Below, in pieces: positions 23,401 through 33,331 of a stretch of DNA of 64,000 nucleotides. Position 1 is the stretch's first letter; each line of letters opens with the position of its first letter. The notes under the pieces are model-generated. The model had not been told where the DNA came from. It did not search any database and worked only from the letters and a program-made list of their open reading frames with translations. Origin of the DNA: Neoarius graeffei (Eukaryota; Chordata; Actinopteri; Siluriformes; Ariidae); the NCBI RefSeq assembly GCF_027579695.1, contig NC_083571.1:44957890-45021889 (forward strand). Reading direction: 5' to 3'. The position numbers and the translations under genes are program-made.

Positions 23401-26400
23401 ATGAGTCTTTAGTAGTGTTTCACATGCAAAGACAATTGGCCTGAATTGAAATCATGAAATAGTTCTAAGCATCTAAAAACTGTCACCTGCAATCATGAGG
23501 CAGACCGTAGCTGGACCCAAGATCGAAGCAGCCATGGTGATAGTCTGGTAGAGAATGTACGGTCGTGATATGGACTTGTTCAACCTTGCTGTGATACTGC
23601 CAGTGGAAAGAAGGTCCAGAGTGTTGGCCATGGTGGATGGGCCCCAGCGCCGCCGTTGGTTGTAAAACTCCTTGAACTCCTGTGGAGCATTGGTGTACGA
23701 GTCAGAGGCAGCGTTGTACTCCACTCGCCATCCTTGCTGCAGGAGTAGTGTGCACAGCCAGCGGTCCTCACCTGCATACACAGAGCCAGAACACACAAGA
23801 TGCATCAGAGCACATGTGAATATACATTAAATATATAGGTATTAAATCAAAGTCCTTCCCACACCATTCAATGGCAGTGCCCATCTCCGTTTTGTAGCCC
23901 TCGGCCTCTCGCCTATTTTACATAACTAGAGTTACAGTAGGGGGCTAGTTGTCTGGTAACCGCGAGAGTTTGACTCTCCACTCACATCTGTATTGGAGCA
24001 TGCCTTGCCAGATGGCAGTAGGCACCATTTTTATGATGGTCTTTGGCATGACCCGACCGTGAGTAGAGATCGAGAGGCAGACACGCTAACCACTAGGCCG
24101 CTCGCCAGTCTAAAGGTATTAAGAGTATGTACTGTATATATCCTTTGGCTTTGTTTCACTCACCCTGGTCATACTGTAGATAGTGGGAAGCCTCAGTCGC
24201 TTTTGTGGTATATCTTTTCATGACGTTGTCACTCATGAGTGCCTCTGCACGCATCAGGCTGAAACAGCCTGGACTGCACAACACAGATCCAAACACATGC
24301 TCAGCTGTCTTCTGGAGCCAATGACCCACAGCGTACTCAAATTTCTGATACCATACCATCGGGCCTGCAACACACACAGTGTAAAGGTACTATTTTCATC
24401 ATCATAGAGAGCACCCACATAAGGTGTCAAATCTTTTCATTATTAATTTTTGGTCTCTTTATGACTATCGTGACCATTTTTAACCAGGACAGAAAAACTG
24501 GCTGTGTTTTCTGGGGAGGAAGGACGATGTTTACACTCTTTCCCGTCAATCAGAGTGAAACTATCTACAGTAATTGCTATGCTCAGTGACCTCATGTATA
24601 CAAAAGGGGGGCAGATAGCTTCATTTGTTTCAGAGTTGTTGTCTTCACCCTCCCCGTTTAGTAGCTGTTGCATGATAGGCGACAGCTAGCTAGTGGGTGG
24701 GAATTGGCAACCCACCAAATTGGGAGAAAATTTTTTTTTTTTTTTTTTTAAAAGAAAAGAAATAGTCTACAACTGAATTTTGGAAAAATTGTGCAAAAAA
24801 AAAAAGCCTACTGTGTGCAGCAAAGTGATGCCTGGGTAATAAAATACTGATAGATTTCTACAGTGGTCCTTAAATGAAAAAAAATTTTAACAAATAACAA
24901 TTAACAAACAGCAATATAGAAACCAAGAGAGGCTGGCTGCAGACTCGAGCTCTACACTAGACCAGAAACACGTGACCTCGATGCTCAGAATAATGAGAAA
25001 GTAGCTGGCTCGAAGGCTTTTTTTTTTAAATCAACTTAAAATGAATAAGCAATAGGAAATACAGAAACCATGTGACCTCTAGTCTAGACAGGAAACATGT
25101 GACCTTGGGTTAAGGTTAGGGTTAGGATTAACCCTAGGGTTAGGAGGTCACGTGTTTCCAGTCTAGAGTGGCGCTCCAGTCTGTAGAATGACCCTTCTAA
25201 AAAAAAAAAGAAAAGAAAAAACCCCCAGCAAATTCAGAAACACATGAATATTAATGAAAACAGAAAGGATGCTTCCTTCTTGAACATCACATGTTCATTG
25301 CCAATTCTCCACAGCAGTCTGAGAAACTGAGGAAGATGGAGAGCTGAAACTATATGGATCCAACATAACTTTACTCTGCTTTTTTTTGCCTTTACTTTTG
25401 TACTTCAATTAAATCTATTATTAATCACCTGTGCCGGTGGGATGAATCCTGCCACAAGCAGCTCCCACTTCGGGGTACAACTTGAGCCGATCCACTAAAA
25501 GCATGACAGCTGAAGGCTGGAAATCTGTGTCTCCATCTAGAGCCAGAAGGTATGTGTTCGCTTTGGCTTTCTGGAGGAGAAAGAAAATTCTAGGTGATGA
25601 AATCCTACATTATGAAACTGTTATGCAGCTCTTTTTGGGTAATCACACTTACCTTTAGTTGCTCTTCAATACTTGGCAAATGCACATCCTTTTGCTTGTA
25701 CATCTCGAAGTATTTCTTGTTCAGTTTCCAGCCGAGCAGGTAGTACATGTACATGATCTTTGGTGGAAAGAAACAGACTCGGTGTTTAAAATGAGACCTT
25801 GGAAGTAGATAAACTTTAAGCATACCGACAGTACATATTGTTTTAGTTGTTGAGAGTGTACACGCATAAGGTTAGCCCTGATAGTGCCTTTGAGTCCAAT
25901 CTAATACATCTAACGATGAGGTGTGATCGCATGTAAAGTTTGTTTGGACAGGGTTATAATTTGGGTTCTACAACTGGATCAAAATATCAGACAGCAGATC
26001 CTAGTATTATTCCTACTTTCAAAGTTTTATCATTTTCACCGTGATGAATATTGATAAATATTTTATTTTTACAGTTCAAAAACAGGTTGAATATTTTGTT
26101 TTGTTATACCTTTTTTCGCTCTTAGCTTATATAAAATAAGAAGACACATAGTTTGTGTTTGAATTTTTAAAATTGGCTACTCACATATCACAATTTTTTG
26201 TCATCATCATCTACACCAGTGAATTATTTTTCAGTGAAAATTTTATATAGTCAGACCAGTATAGTATTTAACCACAGTGTTGTAGTTGAGTCACTAAACC
26301 TCAAGTCCAAGTCCAATCTTAAGTCCAAGTCATTAAAAAAAATTTTGAATCAAGTCTGAGAACAAGACTCGGGCCGCAGCATTTGATGGCAGCCGTTTTA

Positions 26401-29070
26401 GCACCATTAACATTAGTTTGTTCCTAAACGTGACGTACAAACAAGTGAATGCGCGTTCTCTTTGTCAGTGAGTGCGACGCATTCTGTCAGAGATGGTTGG
26501 GAGACGGATGGAAGTGCAGAAGGTGTGTTTATTAATACAAGTGAAGAGGGTAAACAATCCAGAACGGCAGGCAAAATCGTAAAACAATGAAATGGGCAAT
26601 AGATCAAGCGAGGGACAAACAGGCTATCATAGACTCGGCAGAATCAAAGACGAAAAACAGGAAATCAGGGCCCAGAAAACCAGACAAGGAAATAAGGCTT
26701 GGTAACGTGTCAGCAAAGCAACTCAATACTTCGCAAAGTAATGCTGTGTTCACACTTATACCGGTACGAAAGTGGTATAACTGTATCGATACAAAGTATC
26801 CCGGTACAGTTTAGTGCATCTGTCCACACTAGCGAGAAATGTTTGCGGTTTTCTTTCACGGTAGTTGAAATGCGCGTGCGCGAAATGTTTCCGTGGTTAC
26901 CGAGTAACTTCCTTCCGAGAATATGGCGGATGAAACAACGTGTGTGTGCTTTTTGTTGTCAATGTACAGTCTGTATTTCTGGTGGTCATTTATTCAGCCG
27001 AATTGTATAAAACGCGCAAGGCAGTTGAGAAAGAAACAAAGAAAACGAATCTCCCTTTCTCCCCCCTCACTTTCTCCCTCTTCCCTTCTCTTCCCCTCAC
27101 TTTCTCCCTCTTTCCTTCTCTTCCCCTCCCTTTCTCTCCCTTTTCCCCTCTTCCTCCTTTCTTCCTCCCTCTTTCCCCCTTTCTCCCCCCTTTCTTTGCT
27201 CCATGTAGCTCCACGGTCGTTTTGAGCCATTTTGATGTTTTATTTACAGCTGGAAAGCACGTGCATATTGTATTGTATTGTATGAATAACCTGGAAGACG
27301 TAGGAATGGTTCATTGCGCATGCGCATTATATTTGTATTGATACAGAGCCGCTTCATCTGTCCACACTACAGCGAAGCGCTACAGTACTGATACTGTACC
27401 GGTACGAAACCCATACATTTGTGGGTTTCGTACTGATAGTTATACCGCTACAGTACCGGTATAGTTGCTAGTGTGGACAGGTGTTGCGGTACGAAAGTAG
27501 TTTCATATCGGTATAAAATCCCTAGTGTGGACAGGGTATAAGTGTGCTTTCACAGTCTTTATATAGGTGCGCTGATTGCGCCTTAATCCTGTGCAGGTGA
27601 GAGTTGTTTACGGCACGCACACCTGAGAGTCTATCTGATGCACAGGTGCGACACTCTTGCACGAAATATCTAGTGCCAAATTATTATGGCATGTTGCAAA
27701 AAATAAAGAAAAAAATCAGAGTCCTCGTCTCCAATTTATGAGTCCGAGTCCAAGTCCGAGTCATCAGTGCTAGAGTCCAAGTTAAGTCGCGAGTCTTTAA
27801 AATTAGGGCATGAGTCAGACTCGAGTACTACAAGCCTGTTTAACCCACTGTTGGAACCCCCAGTATGCTATGATTCTTTAGAATAACAGTTGTGGAGAAA
27901 AAGTTTAGGCATCACCTCACCTGAGACCATCTCTTTTTGTGGCGGATCTGTTGTTTGTCTTTGAAGTGAACAAACAGTGTGTTGCCATGGGGAAGTGTGT
28001 ACTGCAGACGGCAGCCATATGGTGTCTGGAAGATTTTCTGGGCAGGAAGAGGCTTTCTCTCCCGAAATGCGCTTTTGCTATCCTCGGTGAATATGCTGTA
28101 TATAATCAGAACACACACACAGACATTTCTCATTCACATTTCTAGGTAAATAATATATTTTTAGTATTTTAGTACAGATTTTTTCAGCCATTATGGTATT
28201 GTTTGCACAATTACTTACAGGTAAACTTCTTTGATGACTTCCACCAGGGTCTCAGCATACTCGTTGACACGCCGATTGTTGTTTTTAGTCAGGAAAGCAT
28301 CATCGAAATAAATGTGTGACTCAAAAACAACATCGTTAAACCGGTTTTTCTTTGGTCGGAACTTGTCCAGCCTGAAGGGAAGAGACGAAGACATTAATTT
28401 AAGGTTGATCAATGAAGGTCTCAAGTAGAAGATTCTTTTTACTATCAGAATACCTGAACATCGAGATGATCATCTTCAACATTTCATCTCTAGTCTCATG
28501 CCACATGGTTGCACAGAGGTAGATAGTCATCTTCTCTGTTTCCCTATTGGTGAGAATGGAAGAATGTTAATTCCAGAAGTTACTGTACATCAAAATGCAT
28601 TGTCCTTCAATAAGCGCATGCACACACACACACACTTAACTACCTGTTACATCTTGGAAGGGGCACAATATCAAACTTGATGTTCAAGAGCATGGACTGG
28701 TCAATGAATGCTGCTTCATAAAGGTTGCGAACAAACAGGTCCTTTGTCCTGGCAATGCGTTGTGTGTTCAGGAACCAGATGTAGAGTGTACAGAGCACCA
28801 GACCAATCCACCAGCTGATCAAAGACGATCCAAGCAGACCAAAATTCAGTGAAGACCCCTCGTCTGGTATGTGTTCACACAAGTCACGAGTTAAATCAGT
28901 CAGCATGTGTTTCATGACACTGAGCGCTGGGCTTTTTATGGCGTCAAAGGTGGTACAGTACTCAGCAAATGTGGTTTTCTTCTGAGCCTAAAAAGTGCAA
29001 AAAACAAGGGCAAAAAATGTTGTAAAAACAAAATAAAAAATAGGTATATATTGTGATTAAACTGTAATAA

Positions 29071-29143
<73 letters not shown>

Positions 29144-31699
29144 CTAAGAAATCCATGCAGTATTGCTGTGACAGAATTCTAGCAAACAACCAAAAAAAAA
29201 CATTTTTTGGGCAATAACCTGCTGCTATTCTACCAAAAGTTTCACCAAAACCGTTTTAAAATAAGCTACATAAGGAGGCAGCTCTACATATCTGAGGATA
29301 AAACTGCCAGTATGAAGAAAGAATATGCTTTTATTGCTAGTTTACTAGGTACATATGCATCCGTCATGCAGTGATCAAGTCTTTGCTTGTGTGTCTTTGT
29401 GAGATGGATATAAGTGAACCTAAACATAGTAGAACAAGAGTGACACATATAAGATGCTGCCTGCATGTTTTCCCAGGCAGCCACATACACGTATGCAATA
29501 ATTATGATATATGTTCATTATTATTATTACCTGAAGAAAGGGAATCCAGATAGCCAGGACGAAGGCACCCAATGTGGCTGGAGATGTGAAGATCATAGGA
29601 GCGACGAAGCTGCGACGCACAGCATGCATTTTGCATGCAGCTACGGCCACGTAGCGACACACAGCTGAAGCTAGAACCTGAAGAGCGAAGAGGCTCAAGA
29701 CGACAGTTTCGGTGTTATCGGTGACTGACAGCACTGATGACCAGTCCTGGCCTGAGAGCTTCACATAAGCACCAAGGACAGTGAAGGTCACAATAATTCG
29801 CACCAAGCTAGCCACAATGTTCACGAAGTTGTGAGACCTTTTGATGTCCCGGACCGTGTTCTGGAAGAAGACGATGCGGAAAAGCAAGGCATAATTCTCC
29901 CACCAGTTCATCGAGACCAGGAAAGTGCCTCCTATGGCTAAACCCACGAAAAGTGCCATGTTTTGCTTTCCATTTTGCTGTTTGAGGTAGTTCACAGCAA
30001 AGAGGCAAAAACCTGCAAGAAGGAAAAAGACAGCGGCGACCGAAGTTGCAGTAAATCGCTTCCTTCCGTGCGCAATTGCATTTCCCACCACCTGCAGTAT
30101 GGCTGATAATATGGCAATGCCATTCAGAAGCATCACATTGGTCAGGATGTCAAATCGGGGCATAGCGACCAGGGTAAGGATGGAAGATCCGACAGCCACC
30201 AAAGTTTCCACTGAAATGATCTGTACACAGATAAAGGAGTTTGAGTCAAATTAAGTGCAGGGTAAGACATAATCCATGGCAATGCATTACAGGCTCTGCC
30301 GATAAATGTTCAAACAATCTTCATGATACTCAAGACTTGGTAATTAATAAGCATCAACCAACAGCAGATTCAAGAAACAAATATCTTGTTCTACTTTCAG
30401 TTTATCTACGTTTAATACAAAAACTACAAAACTTTTCTGACTAATCAGAACTGTGTGATTATACCCGATGATTTGCAGCAGGATGTCCCTGGCGACACAA
30501 ACCACTTGAAACAGTGCTGCACATTTTCTTATTACCTCACCTGCGACAGAGTCAGCGGAGCCAGTTATTGTAATCAGTGCGGTTTGTTTGTTTGTGTGTC
30601 TGTCTGTTAACAATCTAGCGTCTAGACGGTTGCACCGATTGACTTCAGATTTTCAGGGTAGGTGGGCAATAATCCATAGATTACCTGATTAAATTTTGGG
30701 AGTGATCGGGTCAGGGTCACCGGTAAGGTCAAAATAGGTTTTTTTTGAATAACTTTCTTCAAATTCATCATTTTGACTTCAAGCCAACACCAAAACGTGC
30801 ATCTTTCAATTCTGCTTCCAACCATATGCTGCATGATGGGGTAGCTTGGACATAGTGTAACCTGTCTATCACCCAAGGTCAGCTGGCATACGTGATATAA
30901 GATAATGGATGGAAATCACACCTTATCTGCAGCCAAATAGTTTTACTGAAATAATCTATACTGCTTATCCATCAGAGTCGTGGAGGAAACTGGAGCTAAT
31001 CCTAGCTGACTTTGAAGGAGAGGTGGGGTTCATCCTGGGCAGCTCGCCTATCTGTCACAGGACTCTTTTACATTTTATTTCTGATTAAATTGGTTCTTCG
31101 GAAACCCTCTGGAGGAGGATTCTACATAAAACCTTCAAGTTTAGGGTTCCCTTAGAGGAAAAAAATTAAAGCACCTCAGGGTGCTAAGTTTAAAGTTTTT
31201 CCTAGAAGTATACAAGCATACAGCACAAGTGTACATATTTGGATTATGGACAGCACTTACCCATAGCAAAGTCTGCGTCGATGGGGTTTTTGAATCTTTA
31301 AAAGTAATTTTCCAGATGCTTTTGATCAGCAGCAAAACATTTGGAGCGATTAGAAGGCACCCAATGAAGAGGAGAGCGTAAACTTTGGTTTCAATCGTGG
31401 TTGATTTTTCATTGCAGAGGCTGATCAATAGCAACAGAGATGCCTGTAATGTAGATTAAAACAAAGAATAATAAATAAATATTTATCATGTACAAATGCC
31501 TCAAAATGTATGGCTACAAACAAGAAAATAGATTTTCTTCTTTCTGTTAAGGCTTACTTTGCTCAAGAAGGCTAGCCCAAACACCAAGAGTCCCATAAAA
31601 GTGCATGTGATGATTTGGATGAAGGTCAGACACTTGCGAGGTTTTTGCTCATCTTCAATAATAGGTGATTCTCCAGCAGCGTCCCAGGCCTCTTTGGGC
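20323..31699 (-). CDS. chs1: Chitin synthase gene, unit 1 (18 exons chained, 5' end missing)
   Basis: This is a family-2 glycosyltransferase that polymerises UDP-N-acetylglucosamine into chitin at a membrane; the gene is known in fishes. Eighteen exons with GT-AG borders and matching phases join to about 1210 codons. In order the protein has N-terminal membrane segments (exons 1-3), the CATMWHETRDEM block (exon 5), KDKQQIRHKKRWSQ (exon 7), the DGDTDFQPSA donor-site motif (exon 9), GPMVWYQKFEYAVGHWLQK (exon 10), EDRW and the catalytic QRRRW signature (exon 11), further membrane segments, SWGTRE (exon 13), a charged linker (exon 16) and two late membrane segments (exon 17). The first exon visible starts in phase 2, so at least one upstream coding exon is missing. 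All key catalytic residues are present and no exon has a frameshift or stop. Introns carry a SINE and nested TIR elements. No promoter could be assigned. Confidence 0.93.
20530..20747 (-). CDS. chs1: chs1 unit 1, visible exon 17: last membrane pair
   Basis: This is a 218-bp exon with acceptor ttttag and donor gtacat. It starts AAFVFFICNLLW, has a short extracellular loop with a possible N-glycosylation site (NGT), and ends in a second helix (LMFLLSFASLLVVQFLAM) and LWH. Confidence 0.92.
21080..21190 (-). CDS. chs1: chs1 unit 1, visible exon 16: charged linker
   Basis: This is a 111-bp exon, phase 0 at both ends, with acceptor attag and donor gtttgt. It encodes EEEYFWKDLIEKYLKPL, then a Lys/Glu-rich helix ending DLRDK. 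This EExFW...LIxKYLxPL...LRDK pattern is the conserved linker, predicted helical, before the last membrane cluster of animal chitin synthases. Confidence 0.9.
21676..21786. repeat. SINE-like relic in chs1 intron, unit 1
   Basis: The segment has the phrases gtgccttgctcaagggcac and ctaactattaggccatggct, which are usual in old fish tRNA-derived SINE remains. It is short and decayed. Confidence 0.45.
21835..21899 (-). CDS. chs1: chs1 unit 1, visible exon 15
   Basis: This is a 65-bp exon with acceptor gatag and donor gtgagt. It encodes FIEQLTESSGELPLNQEKLNA. The stronger-looking acceptor further inside would give a stop codon, so the outer one was chosen. Part of the acidic linker. Confidence 0.7.
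21996..22018 (-). CDS. chs1: chs1 unit 1, visible exon 14: 23-nt micro-exon
   Basis: This tiny exon is bounded by a ctag acceptor and a gtgagt donor. It encodes about VQLPLNET and keeps the phase between exon 13 (phase 2 out) and exon 15. It was found by phase matching and identical conservation in unit 2, so it is less sure than its neighbours. Confidence 0.65.
22167..22578 (-). CDS. chs1: chs1 unit 1, visible exon 13: SWGTRE motif
   Basis: This is a 412-bp exon with acceptor tttcag and donor gtaaga. It encodes two membrane segments, then IVNMNNVSWGTRES. The SWGTRE motif is diagnostic of animal and fungal chitin synthases. A less conserved cytosolic tail follows. One Val (MYVGT) is Ile in unit 2. 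Confidence 0.95.
22941..23129 (-). CDS. chs1: chs1 unit 1, visible exon 12: membrane segments
   Basis: This is a 189-bp exon with acceptor caacag and donor gtaagt, phase 1 at both ends. It encodes two or three hydrophobic helices (LAIAVIPPVIYLFLCYYL and ITIAAIMSIIYAFLM) that form the translocation channel after the catalytic domain. Confidence 0.9.
23487..23771 (-). CDS. chs1: chs1 unit 1, visible exon 11: EDRW and QRRRW catalytic motifs
   Basis: This is a 285-bp exon with acceptor atgcag and donor gtgaca. It encodes GEDRWLCTLLLQQGW and FYNQRRRWGPSTMANTLDLL. In processive family-2 enzymes the Asp of EDRW is the catalytic base and QRRRW binds the growing chain. It ends with a membrane helix. 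The same exon in unit 2 has only a silent change. Confidence 0.97.
23847..24113 (-). mobile_element. tRNA-derived SINE in chs1 intron, unit 1
   Basis: On the minus strand the head reads GGCGAGCGGCCTAGTGGTTA, an A-box-bearing tRNA-like start, followed by gcgtgtctgcctctcgatct. A 9-bp direct repeat (aggtattaa) flanks it at 23838-23846 and 24114-24122. Confidence 0.75.
24164..24364 (-). CDS. chs1: chs1 unit 1, visible exon 10: acceptor-site block
   Basis: This is a 201-bp exon with acceptor ttgcag and donor gtgagt. It encodes GPMVWYQKFEYAVGHWLQK and CSPGCFSLMRAEAL, two of the most conserved blocks of chitin synthases, and ends YDQG leading into the EDR of exon 11. Confidence 0.95.
25105..25145. 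repeat. Telomere-like repeats in inverted setting, unit 1
   Basis: Several GGTTAGG units (ggttagggttagg) change to the complementary strand (aaccctagggttagg). They sit between inverted copies of a short sequence with ctagtctagacaggaaacat, so the whole forms a hairpin-like element. Confidence 0.7.
25429..25570 (-). CDS. chs1: chs1 unit 1, visible exon 9: donor-binding DGD motif
   Basis: This is a 142-bp exon. It encodes YLLALDGDTDFQPSAVMLLV and VGAACGRIHPTGT. The DGDTDFQPSA motif is the metal and UDP-sugar binding signature of chitin synthases. It ends in phase 1. Confidence 0.95.
25653..25757 (-). CDS. chs1: chs1 unit 1, visible exon 8
   Basis: This is a 105-bp exon (35 codons), phase 0 at both ends. 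It encodes MYMYYLLGW followed by a charged linker ending EEQLK. A long intron of about 2.2 kb, filled by nested transposable elements, separates it from exon 7. Confidence 0.9.
26280..27833. mobile_element. Nested TIR elements in chs1 intron 7, unit 1
   Basis: The outer element begins TTGTAGTTGAGTC and ends gactcgagtactacaa. Inside lies an LTR-like or spacer segment, and inside that a second element (26745-27553) with inverted ends around cacacttataccgg. The second one contains paired ggtacgaa and ccggta phrases and a pyrimidine tract (27044-27201). No transposase domain is intact. Confidence 0.6.
27044..27201. repeat. Pyrimidine-rich tract, unit 1
   Basis: About 155 bases of C/T (ccctcactttctccctcttc and similar) arranged as short imperfect repeats. 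The unit 2 tract is longer. Confidence 0.85.
27921..28095 (-). CDS. chs1: chs1 unit 1, visible exon 7: RHKKRWSQ block
   Basis: This is a 175-bp exon with acceptor atacag and donor gtgagg. It encodes PYGCRLQYTLP and KDKQQIRHKKRWSQ, a block typical of animal chitin synthases just before the membrane-proximal YYLLG stretch. It ends in phase 0. Confidence 0.92.
28219..28371 (-). CDS. chs1: chs1 unit 1, visible exon 6
   Basis: This is a 153-bp exon with acceptor ttcag and donor gtaagt. It encodes a cytosolic part of the catalytic domain, including FESHIYFDDAF and a basic NNNRRVNEY stretch. Phases match exons 5 and 7. Confidence 0.9.
28454..28543 (-). CDS. chs1: chs1 unit 1, visible exon 5: CATMWHE block
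   Basis: This is a 90-bp exon with acceptor caatag and donor gtattc. It encodes CATMWHETRDEMLKMI, the first strongly conserved block of the family-2 domain in animal chitin synthases, close to the nucleotide-binding start of the fold. Confidence 0.92.
28644..28987 (-). CDS. chs1: chs1 unit 1, visible exon 4: entry to catalytic domain
   Basis: This exon is 344 bp, phase 0 in and phase 2 out, with acceptor ttttag and donor gtagtt. It runs from AQKKTTFAEYC to PLPRCN. It contains one membrane helix (WWIGLVLCTLYIWFL) and the stretch leading to the cytosolic glycosyltransferase domain. An Arg in this copy (DLTRDL) is His in unit 2. Confidence 0.9.
29072..29142. repeat. (TG)n(AG)n compound microsatellite, unit 1
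   Basis: About 28 TG units followed by about seven AG units, in the intron between chs1 exons 3 and 4. The AG part is clearly longer in unit 2. Confidence 0.95.
29531..30220 (-). CDS. chs1: chs1 unit 1, visible exon 3: large multi-pass exon
   Basis: This exon is 690 bp (230 codons), phase 0 at both ends, with acceptor gtacag and donor gtaata. It starts IISVETLVAV and ends WIPFLQ. It encodes about six hydrophobic helices plus the WWENYALLFR segment, which corresponds to the WWENY block conserved in animal chitin synthases. It is the longest exon and differs from unit 2 at three amino acids. Confidence 0.92.
30535..30885. repeat. Dispersed repeat in chs1 intron, unit 1
   Basis: It starts tacctcacctgcgacag, has a ggtttgtttgtttgtgtgtc stretch and the phrases cagattttcagggtaggtgg and aaattttgggagtgatc. 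This layout resembles the CCTCCGCC-type repeat but the sequence differs. Class unknown. Confidence 0.45.
31261..31443 (-). CDS. chs1: chs1 unit 1, visible exon 2: membrane segments
   Basis: This exon is 183 bp, phase 0 at both ends, with acceptor ttacag and donor gtaagtg. It encodes 61 residues with two hydrophobic stretches (ASLLLLISLC and ALLFIGCLLIAPNVLLLI) and ends LLW. It continues the N-terminal membrane domain. Confidence 0.88.
31558..31699 (-). CDS. chs1: chs1 unit 1, visible exon 1: first membrane segment
   Basis: This exon is 142 bp, with acceptor ttgcag and donor gtaagcc. It starts with the third base of a codon and ends in phase 0. It encodes a charged start (PKEAWD...) followed by a membrane helix (IQIITCTFMGLLVFGLAFL). 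The start PKEAWD resembles the WDVF region that precedes the first membrane cluster of animal chitin synthases. The exon upstream was not found in 31700-33385. Confidence 0.85.
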
Positions 31700-31887
31700 C
31701 TGCAACACATCAAAATATTAAATGTTGTGTTTTAAGATGTATTTTATTTGTTTCATTATGAAGAGGTGCATAATGGGTATTGGCAGATCCAGTTGGAACC
31801 TTTGTGAGAGATTGTATGCATTATTATAAAAATTATAGCCCACATTAAAATATCATATATATATATATATATATATTAAAAAAAAAC

Positions 31888-31982
31888 AGTTATTCCATGA
31901 AATCGAGTCGTACATGAGCTGATAGCTGACGAGGTGCATAGGCTATAAGCCATGTACGACAATATTGAGTGGAATAACTGTT
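31888..31982. repeat. Hairpin-forming repeat
   Basis: The arms cagttattccat...gtcgtacatg and catgtacgac...tggaataactg are inverted. It lies directly beside the next TIR element. Confidence 0.7.
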
Positions 31983-31984
31983 TT

Positions 31985-32150
31985 ATTCTATCCACAGTCA
32001 CTGGATTTTGAGAAACAGAGCATTTTTATTTTAAATTTTTTTCAAAATCGATAAATAGAAACTTTATACAAAATGTCCAACAAAATCATTTCCGCTTAGA
32101 ATGTAAACAAACTGGCAAAATGATAGTAGCAATTTGTGAAAAATGCTATA

Positions 32151-32191
<41 letters not shown>

Positions 32192-32416
32192 TCTTGAAAA
32201 ATAAAGATATGTTCTTACCATCATATTTTGTTGCTTTTTTTGTATTTTTTGGGGTTTTGTTTTTGAGTAGAGTTTTTATTTTGTCCTCGGTTGGTTCAGC
32301 AATACACACTCCGCCATTTTGCTTTTCTCTACTCATGGTATATGAGCTGATATCCGAGTAGTAGAGTAGCCAATCAGAGTATGCAATTGGTCATATCCAG
32401 TGAATGTGGATAGAAT
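31985..32416 (-). mobile_element. TIR element with a short tyrosine-recombinase-like start
   Basis: The inverted ends are attctatccacagtcactgg (left) and ccagtgaatgtggatagaat (right). The minus strand has a frame from an ATG at 32336: MSREKQNGGVCIAEPTEDKI and then KNTKKATKYDGK, before an AAT microsatellite breaks it. The pattern resembles the N-terminus of KIAA1958/Crypton-type proteins common in fish; this is inference. Confidence 0.45.
32148..32191. repeat. (AAT)n microsatellite
   Basis: About fourteen AAT units inside the TIR element at 31985-32416. Confidence 0.92.
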
Positions 32417-32427
32417 ATATATATATT

Positions 32428-32498
<71 letters not shown>
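32408..32498. repeat. (AT)n microsatellite
   Basis: A long run of AT dinucleotides with one short interruption, directly next to the TIR element. Confidence 0.92.
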
Positions 32499-32724
32499 TT
32501 TAAAATGCATAAATAACGTTCATTAGTTAAAATGCACACATTTAATAAGAGTCAGTTAAAAACAGCTTGACAATAATTTAATGGGAGCAATGACCCTAAC
32601 CCATAACTATGTCATTGCTTGTTTACTGCAGTGCATTATGGGTGATACCCAGGGTCAGCTCCGCCGTATTGTTTACTTTTGCCCTTGAGAAACACTGCAT
32701 TGTTCTGGCTAACCGGTTTTAACC

Positions 32725-33153
32725 ATGCCTAAAGTGAATTGCTGTATGCCTTACTGCGTCTCCACAACAAAGAGAACACCTACTCATAATTTGAGCTTTT
32801 ATCAGCTGCAGGTCGAGAAGAAGAGAAGAAAGAAATGGATAAGTTCAATCAGCAGTGTAAACCTTTGAACTGAATTGAAATGGACAAGTGTTTGTAGCTT
32901 ACATTTCTCTGGTGGGAAAGAGACGTACTTAAACTGTGGCCCAGCAATATTTCCACGGTCTGCTGAACGGCCTTCGGTTATAGAAGATTATAACAATCGA
33001 CACCGTTCATCGTCTGAAACTAGCGATATTCAAAAGCCTGTCAAACAAAGAAGCATTCTTTGGCTTTTGTCTCTCAATGTGCCAAAGCACTCTGCAGCCG
33101 TACGAGCCTGTCGGACCGATAAACCTCCCAAACCACGAAGGGTTCTCTTTGGG
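32725..33153 (+). pseudogene. THAP-domain pseudogene
   Basis: A frame from the ATG at 32725 reads MPKVNCCMPYC, then SFYQLQ and KKWISS. A TGA at 32866-32868 interrupts it. The same frame then continues with VCSLHFSGGKE and IFPRS. The Cys-x4-Cys, Trp and Cys-x2-His pattern is that of THAP zinc fingers. A gtatgta donor-like site follows at 33154. Probably the DNA-binding exon of a dead transposon. Confidence 0.65.
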
Positions 33154-33331
33154 GTATGTATAATGTTCAGTGTACCTCACTTGCACCATTTATTGAAGAA
33201 AATGCATTTATACTGAACACGACATGGCAAATCAGCCGGTTTCCAAAGGGGTTTGTTTTGTAATGTTTCCTGATTTCAAGTTTTATTTAACTAACCACGC
33301 ACTTATAAATGTTTCGATGCTGTTCATCTAG

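Noticed and set aside
26923-27341. Ser/Leu/Pro-rich frames of 100-140 residues and their Gly/Glu/Arg-rich complements
   Set aside because: They are translations of a pyrimidine tract; length and frame differ between the units.
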